DNA from: CAYRIF01 sp964424205
GTDB lineage: Bacteria > Bacteroidota > Bacteroidia > Cytophagales > Cyclobacteriaceae
Assembly (NCBI GenBank): GCA_964424205.1
Contig: CAYRIF010000042.1
Span: forward strand, 1 to 18,320
Direction: 5' to 3'
Length of the DNA stretch: 18,320 nucleotides
The translations under genes were made by a program, and so were the position numbers. The notes under the pieces were generated by a model. That model did not search any database. It saw only the letters and a list, made by a program, of their open reading frames with translations, and was not told the origin of the DNA. Positions 13,975-18,320 of this stretch are shown piece by piece (the stretch's first letter is position 1; the number at the start of each line of letters is the position of its first letter).

Positions 13975-15939
13975 ATGAAAAAACCGATACTCACATTATC
14001 ATTATTGCTACTCGCAATGATATTATTTTATGCGCCATCATCATCTGCACAAACCCCGCCAGATAATTTAAATGGATCAGGGCTTAGAACTTGGCTAAAG
14101 CAAAATTATTATGACGGAAAACATTCAACTTTGGGCTACTCCACGGCACGTATGCGGATGTACAATTTTATTGACAATAAGAACAATCAAATCACAGGTG
14201 TATATTCTGGCTATGTCAAGAGCTGGACTTTTGGCGGAAATGGTACAAATCCAATGCCCATCAATGCAGAGCATACCGTACCCCAAAGTTTCTTCGGAAA
14301 AAACGAACCCATGAGGTCTGATATTCATCATTTATTTCCAACCTATAGTAATTGGAATAGCGAAAGATCCAATCATCCTTTTGGGGAAATCACTGATAGT
14401 AGTACTGATAAATGGATGTATCTAAGCAATTCGCAATCAAGTGTTCCCGGCTCAAACATAGACCGTTACAGCGAATCCATCAGTTCAAGATTTGAACCTA
14501 GGGAAGACCAAAAGGGAAATACGGCAAGGGCAATATTCTATTTTTATACGATGTATCCGACCCAAGCCGGTGCTATGAGCAAAGTTGGCGACATAAATGT
14601 ATTCTACCAATGGCACTTACAAGACCCTGTAGATGCAAATGAAATTGCTAGAAATAATAGCATTGAACAATATCAAGGAAATAAAAATCCATACATTTCA
14701 CATCCAGAATGGATAGCGAGGGCTTGGGACTTAGGCGGTATAGTAACTCCTCCAACGGCCTACTGTGCTTCTAAAGGAAATAGTGTCGCTGATGAATGGA
14801 TAAACAAAGTCACATTTGGAAGCATCAACAATACATCTGGTGCTAATGCTGGCTATAAGGATTACACCAACTTCAGCACTGATGTAAATAAAGGAAGTTC
14901 CTATTCCATTACCATCAACCCTGCATGGTCAGGTACGGTTTACAATGAGGCGTATGCGGTTTGGATTGATTGGAATCAGGACGGTGATTTTAACGATAGC
15001 GGAGAAACTGTATTTACCAAAGGAGCATCGGCTAGCGCAAGTGCTTCAGGGTCAATTGCGATTCCTACTACCGCCACTTTGGGAGAAACAATCATGAGAA
15101 TAACCATGAAATACAATGCATCACCTTCAGCTTGTGAAACTTTTGATTATGGTGAAGTAGAAGATTATAAAATAGTAGTAAAATCAGGGGGAGGAAGTAC
15201 AGCTCCTAATCCAGCGCCTACAAATTATTGTTTCACAAAAGGCAACAATGTATCCGACGAATGGATTGGTAAAGTAACCATCGGTTCAATAAGTAACACA
15301 ACCAGCGCAAACGGTGGTTATGGGAATTTCACTTCTCAAAAAACAGACCTAACAAAGGGCAATTCTTATTCAATCACAATAAACCCAACTTGGTCAGGCA
15401 CAGTCTATGACGAAGCCTACGCGGTATGGGTGGACTGGAATAGAGATGGTGATTTTAGTGATTCGGGTGAACGTGTTTACAGTAAGTCTGCAAGCAAAGC
15501 AACATCAGCAACTGGCTCTTTTACAGTTCCAAGTGGCGCAAGTGTTGGCTATACACGTATGAGAGTGAGCATGAAATATAATGCCATTCCAACGGCATGT
15601 GAAACATTTTCTTATGGCGAAGTCGAAGATTATGAGCTCAATATAAAATCTATAACCGCTTCGAATTTAAAGATTGGTAACAATCAAGTAGCGGCTTCAA
15701 ATTTGATGCTTTATCCAAATCCATCAAATGGAAGTTCTAAGATGAGCATCAATTTACCAACAACGACCAATGTGACAATATCAGTTTATGATATTAATGG
15801 ATATTTGATTTTTAGTAAAGAAAAAAGGCAGGCGAAAGGCATTGAAAATTTTGAAATTAAGAATTTAATAAAGGGAGTTTATATTGTGCGTCTGACTGGA
15901 AACAATATCAATGTTACGAAGCAATTGATGGTGGAGTAA
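13975..15939 (+). CDS. Secreted endonuclease I with two GEVED domains and a T9SS sorting tail
   Basis: A 654-residue exported nuclease. A signal peptide (to about residue 25, SSSAQ) precedes an endonuclease I domain (about 33-255). This carries INAEHTVPQSFFG (E99, H100), MRSDIHHLFP (D116, H118, H119) and NWNSERSNHPFGE (N126-E138), the metal-binding core of the periplasmic EndA/Vvn-type family that cuts DNA, and often RNA, without specificity. Two tandem GEVED domains follow (about 262-401 and 417-556), each with WxDWNxDGDFxDSGE and GEVEDY. The last ~78 residues are a T9SS sorting domain (LYPNPSNG, IKGVYIVRL). The protein is therefore predicted to reach the cell surface or medium, where it could degrade extracellular DNA for nutrition, biofilm turnover or competition. 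It is monocistronic, with its own strong terminator. Confidence 0.95.
   Translation: MKKPILTLSLLLLAMILFYAPSSSAQTPPDNLNGSGLRTWLKQNYYDGKHSTLGYSTARMRMYNFIDNKNNQITGVYSGYVKSWTFGGNGTNPMPINAEHTVPQSFFGKNEPMRSDIHHLFPTYSNWNSERSNHPFGEITDSSTDKWMYLSNSQSSVPGSNIDRYSESISSRFEPREDQKGNTARAIFYFYTMYPTQAGAMSKVGDINVFYQWHLQDPVDANEIARNNSIEQYQGNKNPYISHPEWIARAWDLGGIVTPPTAYCASKGNSVADEWINKVTFGSINNTSGANAGYKDYTNFSTDVNKGSSYSITINPAWSGTVYNEAYAVWIDWNQDGDFNDSGETVFTKGASASASASGSIAIPTTATLGETIMRITMKYNASPSACETFDYGEVEDYKIVVKSGGGSTAPNPAPTNYCFTKGNNVSDEWIGKVTIGSISNTTSANGGYGNFTSQKTDLTKGNSYSITINPTWSGTVYDEAYAVWVDWNRDGDFSDSGERVYSKSASKATSATGSFTVPSGASVGYTRMRVSMKYNAIPTACETFSYGEVEDYELNIKSITASNLKIGNNQVAASNLMLYPNPSNGSSKMSINLPTTTNVTISVYDINGYLIFSKEKRQAKGIENFEIKNLIKGVYIVRLTGNNINVTKQLMVE
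14761..15165 (+). repeat. First GEVED-domain repeat of the nuclease gene
   Basis: It encodes residues 263-397, from YCASKGN to GEVED. The second copy begins exactly 465 bp downstream with the same spacing between all shared motifs, showing an internal duplication that has since diverged. Confidence 0.85.
15226..15630 (+). repeat. Second GEVED-domain repeat of the nuclease gene
   Basis: It encodes residues 418-552, from YCFTKGN to GEVED. It keeps the SYSITINP..SGTVY and WVDWNRDGDF blocks of the first copy. The two copies are joined by a Gly/Ser/Pro-rich linker (SGGGSTAPNPAP). Confidence 0.85.
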
Positions 15940-15950
15940 ACATAACTCAT

Positions 15951-15994
15951 AACAAAAAGGGCTCGTGAATTTGAATTCACGAGCCCTTTTTGTT
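15951..15994. terminator. Strong bidirectional intrinsic terminator
   Basis: A perfect 21-bp inverted repeat (15951-15971 and 15974-15994) with two central bases contains GGGCTCGTGAATT in one arm. The arms begin and end in A-rich and T-rich runs, so it works as a hairpin plus U-tract in both directions. It follows the nuclease stop by 11 bp and could also stop minus-strand transcripts from the small-ORF region. Confidence 0.92.
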
Positions 15995-16029
15995 GTCTTT
16001 TGGATTGCTATATCGAAGCATTTACTGCT

Positions 16030-16206
16030 TTACGTACAGAAAGATGCTAATCCTTCCAATTTAAAGGCTCCAATGGAAAAATAGTATTGTATGTTCACGT
16101 TAATAGATCCAAAAAACATCACTTTACACATATAGTAAATCATATAAATAAGATATATACCTACCAAAAAGTAGAGTACGTTTTTAATGGTTTTTACTTT
16201 TTTCAT
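16030..16206 (-). CDS. Possible 58-residue membrane protein
   Basis: The frame runs from an ATG at 16206 to TAA at 16030-16032. The product begins with a basic segment (MKKVKTIKN), then one hydrophobic stretch at about residues 9-34 (VLYFLVGIYLIYMIYYM), and a polar C-terminal tail ending GLASFCT. This is the layout of a small inner-membrane protein with the N-terminus in the cytoplasm. Its ATG overlaps the TGA of the upstream small frame (ATGA), a coupling pattern seen elsewhere in this window in a real gene pair. I do not recognise it. Length is too short for statistics, so it is a candidate only. Confidence 0.45.
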   Translation of the reverse strand: MKKVKTIKNVLYFLVGIYLIYMIYYMCKVMFFGSINVNIQYYFSIGAFKLEGLASFCT

Positions 16207-16399
16207 TTTGAACGATGATCCGTGGTTATGAACGATTTATTATTGTAGTTAAATAAACAAGAAAAATCTCCAATCTCTTGATGGTAAAAATCATCAGTTG
16301 CACCATCCAAAGTAGGGTATAATAAAATGTTACCCTTAGGATTAGAATCGTATTTAAGAATACCACAATTGCAACCAAATAAATGAACCAAAACTTCAT
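16203..16399 (-). CDS. Possible small gene, apparently with a frame conflict or frameshift
   Basis: Two overlapping minus-strand frames compete. Frame A starts at the only good ATG (16399) and encodes 57 very hydrophobic residues (MKFWFIYLVAIVVFL start), stopping at 16226-16228. Frame B has no ATG, only a TTG at 16391, but encodes a more natural-looking soluble sequence (KYDSNPKGNILLYPTLDG, then an acidic and aromatic stretch) and ends in a TGA that overlaps the start of the next small gene. A single-base frameshift after about residue 15 would join the ATG and a hydrophobic leader of frame A to the soluble part of frame B. It could be a sequencing error, a decayed gene, or a true TTG start. 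Confidence 0.35.
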
Positions 16400-16537
16400 A
16401 ATGTTAATGATTGAAATATTTTTTATTGTTTTATTATGTTTAAACTTTACTCCGTAAAATCATGCGGTAAGCATCATTTGTATTATTTGCGGTAGCAGTA
16501 CTTTACTGGTACGGTAATAGGAAACTCCAAAAAACCT

Positions 16538-16690
16538 TTAGCCCAACCAATTCACGAGTATGCTGCCAATCAAATAAACCAATGGAAAAAAAGTAGCACA
16601 TAAAATCCCTATTATAATATTTTCGACATTCCAGTTGACTTTTTCGTTGTGACTATATTGAATATTCAAGTTTTTTTCTACGTTTTTCAT
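16538..16690 (-). CDS. Possible 50-residue single-TM protein
   Basis: The frame runs from an ATG at 16690 to TAA at 16538-16540. The product has a polar N-terminal half (MKNVEKNLNIQYSHNEKVNW) and one clear TM segment at about residues 24-48 (IIIGILCATFFPLVYLIGSI and following), then stops. Polar head plus clean TM helix is unlike the usual out-of-frame noise of AT-rich DNA, but there is no homology that I can name. It lies 181 bp downstream of the PKD lipoprotein gene on the same strand and may share its transcript. Upstream, TAAATCTG (minus strand, 16713-16720) is a one-mismatch -7 box. Confidence 0.4.
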   Translation of the reverse strand: MKNVEKNLNIQYSHNEKVNWNVENIIIGILCATFFPLVYLIGSILVNWLG

Positions 16691-16871
16691 TTTTCTGAGA
16701 TTTATATTTCGCCAGATTTATTGGCTATTTACCACTAAAATTCATCCACCTTAGGTAAGAAAAGAAAGGCATTGTGTAGTATATGCTGACACAGGCAGAA
16801 GAATTGCCCATGCCAACTTACACTTATCAATAAATCACAAATTCACTTTTCTTTAACCAAAGTATGTCCTT

Positions 16872-18041
16872 TCAAAAGTCAGGTGAAAATACAATACCCG
16901 GTCCTTTGGCAATATAATGAACCCGATAGCCTTCGTCAGGAAAGACCTTCGCAGTACCAATTCTATAATCTGTTCTTATCAATTCGACATGGTTATACGT
17001 TTTCATGAAAATATTTTCGGTTCCTGAACCATTGGGATCAATATATAAGAACCATCTTGCGGCATTAACGGAAACAATATACTCTTTATCCTTGTTTACC
17101 TTTATCGGTGAAGCTAGCTTAACGAATCTGCGTTTATAGCTGGACGCATGAACGGTACCGCCACCAACTAGCGATTTGCTGGCAACATCCCATATGGTTA
17201 CATTAAAATCACCGGATTCTCCGAGAACCAAAGATAATCCTACTACTTTTCCATCTATGGTAGGCTTAAATCGCGTTCCAATCTCCACATTGTTTGTGCT
17301 TGTGGTCAAGCGACCTTCCAAGTCCTGATTGTCATTTATGAAACTGAGCATTGGCAAGCCAGCCACCTGAATGGGCTCAGACCAGGTAGTACTTTGATTG
17401 CCAACAGTGAGTACTAAATTACCACCCAAAACGCTGTCCGCAACTTTGACTACATAATAATAACCGTCAAATTTTGATAGTACCTCACATTTGACGCCAC
17501 CAATGGAAACATTAATTGCAGATAGGTCATCTGCTGATGCGTCTCCTACATGCTGCGCCTGCATCACAATATTATATCCCCAAAAAGCAAATTCCCTTGG
17601 AAAACCACTGATATTGGTTAATATAACATCACTAATTATTGGCGTTAAATTGGTAATCATGATACTATCAGTAGATTCTAGTTTTCCATCGCTTACCTTT
17701 AATAATACTTGATAGTCACCTGCCTTGTCGAAAGTAAATTCCGCTAGATTCTTACCTACACCTATAATCACCGCCTGGCTCTGCGCTGGTTTATCGATGA
17801 ATGACCAATTATAAGTAAGGGCATCACCATCCGGATCAATAGACCCTGTAGCATCAAGCTGTACTACACTTCCTATTTCTACCTGTCGGTCATCACCTGC
17901 TTTTGCTTCCGGTGCTTTATTAACAGGTGTTGGTACTACAGGTTTTGGATCCTCCTTTTTACAACCATTCATAGTCAATATTGCCAGTGGTACAAGTGCA
18001 ATTAGTATCACCCATAACCCGTTTTGTTTAAATTGCTTCAT
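16872..18041 (-). CDS. PKD-domain lipoprotein with a C-terminal DUF4082-like domain
   Basis: A 389-residue predicted surface or periplasmic lipoprotein. The signal peptide ends in LTMNGC (C27), followed by KKEDPKPVVPTPV, a charged/proline linker common in Bacteroidota lipoproteins. Residues ~43-131 form a PKD-type domain (APEAKAGDDRQVEIG, LDATGSIDPDGDALTYNW, GDYQVLLKVSDG). A middle beta-rich section (~133-228) resembles an IPT/TIG fold. Residues ~250-385 match the DUF4082 pattern (IGTRFKPTIDGKVVGLSLVLG, FNVTIWD, LVGGGTVHA, LASPIKVNKDKEYIVSVN). DUF4082 is usually found with Ig-like domains in large carbohydrate-related or adhesive surface proteins; here it stands alone with one PKD domain. No catalytic residues are seen; binding or structural roles are likely. 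Small frames follow downstream on the same strand. Confidence 0.85.
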   Translation of the reverse strand: MKQFKQNGLWVILIALVPLAILTMNGCKKEDPKPVVPTPVNKAPEAKAGDDRQVEIGSVVQLDATGSIDPDGDALTYNWSFIDKPAQSQAVIIGVGKNLAEFTFDKAGDYQVLLKVSDGKLESTDSIMITNLTPIISDVILTNISGFPREFAFWGYNIVMQAQHVGDASADDLSAINVSIGGVKCEVLSKFDGYYYVVKVADSVLGGNLVLTVGNQSTTWSEPIQVAGLPMLSFINDNQDLEGRLTTSTNNVEIGTRFKPTIDGKVVGLSLVLGESGDFNVTIWDVASKSLVGGGTVHASSYKRRFVKLASPIKVNKDKEYIVSVNAARWFLYIDPNGSGTENIFMKTYNHVELIRTDYRIGTAKVFPDEGYRVHYIAKGPGIVFSPDF

Positions 18042-18292
18042 TTTTCATATTTTATTTGTCGTTTGTTTAACTGTGGTGTAAATGTGAAATATTACACTCA
18101 GAATAGTTTTCACCATAGTTCCAAAAATTGTAACAATAGTTTGAAGGGATTGTTTTTGCCACTTTTTTGTGAAAAATCGTTAGCAAAGAAAGAACTAATG
18201 CGCCTTCAAAAAAATGTACGTTTACCCAAATTATTCATGAGATGGGCTTAGGCGAGGAAGTACCAGCAGGGATGATGTGCTTGGGGCTAGTG

Positions 18293-18317
18293 TTAAAAAT
18301 CTGTGACAGATTTTTAA
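18293..18317. repeat. Perfect 12-bp inverted repeat at the right edge
   Basis: TTAAAAATCTGT and ACAGATTTTTAA flank a single central G, giving a near-perfect palindrome next to a GC-richer stretch (18240-18292) that differs in base composition from the AT-rich region to its left. It may be the end of an interspersed repeat or insertion element continuing beyond the window, or a terminator of a gene outside it. It cannot be decided from what is present. Confidence 0.5.
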
Positions 18318-18320
18318 GGG

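Larger units (their letters stand above)
15995..16871. other. Low-coding stretch between the nuclease terminator and the PKD lipoprotein gene
   Basis: About 880 bp without a gene over 65 codons. What it holds is a minus-strand series of small open frames, listed separately at 16538-16690, 16203-16399 and 16030-16206. The part nearest the lipoprotein gene (16691-16871) shows nothing convincing; a 28-codon minus-strand frame there is too short to call. There is no RNA gene, repeat array or inverted-repeat terminator inside. It could be a decayed region or a run of genuine very small genes. Confidence 0.5.

Noticed and set aside
16460..16537. 26-codon extension after the TAA of the 50-residue small frame, possible stop-codon read-through
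   Set aside because: A short in-frame extension is expected by chance and there is no read-through signal such as a downstream stem.
16730..16820. 28-codon minus-strand frame between the lipoprotein gene and the small frames
   Set aside because: Too short, no membrane segment or ribosome-binding signal, and no ATGA-type link to a neighbour.
18024..18251. 75-residue plus-strand frame at the right edge
   Set aside because: It begins inside the antisense of the lipoprotein signal peptide and crosses its promoter region; the composition looks non-coding.
1..18320. CRISPR array, tRNA, rRNA, prophage or intact insertion sequence
   Set aside because: No direct-repeat/spacer pattern, no cloverleaf or rRNA-like sequence, and no transposase or phage gene was seen on either strand.

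Overview
The window looks like chromosomal DNA of a member of the Bacteroidota. The evidence is: two type IX secretion (T9SS) C-terminal sorting domains with the YPNP motif, TAnnTTTG-type promoter boxes, weak Shine-Dalgarno signals, AT-rich sequence, and family-typical proteins such as a GEVED-repeat nuclease and a PKD/DUF4082 lipoprotein. The genus cannot be told from the sequence. I see no rRNA, tRNA, CRISPR array or intact insertion sequence.

Region 1 (1-7046) is an envelope polysaccharide region. The tail of a large T9SS-exported surface protein runs in from the left edge and ends at a perfect bidirectional terminator. Facing it is a minus-strand operon read from 6091 down to 505: a Wza-like outer-membrane export lipoprotein, a Wzc-like co-polymerase/tyrosine kinase, a TviB/WbpO-type UDP-sugar 6-dehydrogenase and a UDP-glucuronate 4-epimerase-like enzyme. 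Together they would supply uronic-acid-type precursors and export a capsule or exopolysaccharide. Just upstream, on the same strand with its own likely promoter, is kdsA, which makes KDO-8-phosphate for LPS or KDO-containing glycans. There are no glycosyltransferases, Wzx or Wzy here.

Region 2 (7157-10706) holds a penicillin-acylase-family Ntn hydrolase coupled by an ATGA overlap to a small multi-pass membrane protein. A PAP2 phosphatase faces this pair.

Region 3 (10762-12595) is a very compact plus-strand operon of four genes: a small secreted Cna-B-like protein, a Nudix hydrolase, a hotdog thioesterase and a signal-peptide/coiled-coil/TM protein. It runs into a convergent M19 dipeptidase lipoprotein (12599-13849).

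Region 4 (13975-18320) starts with a secreted endonuclease I carrying two GEVED repeats and a T9SS tail, closed by a perfect 21-bp inverted-repeat terminator. After it lies about 880 bp with no long gene. On the minus strand this stretch holds a run of very small open frames (50-62 codons, two with clear TM segments, one ATGA overlap), one of them possibly frameshifted. Upstream of these is a PKD/DUF4082 lipoprotein gene. The right edge carries a 12-bp inverted repeat that may belong to an interspersed element.

No undescribed system can be demonstrated from sequence alone. The best leads are the small-ORF run at 16030-16690, the acylase/membrane-protein pair, and the four-gene operon at 10762-12595.
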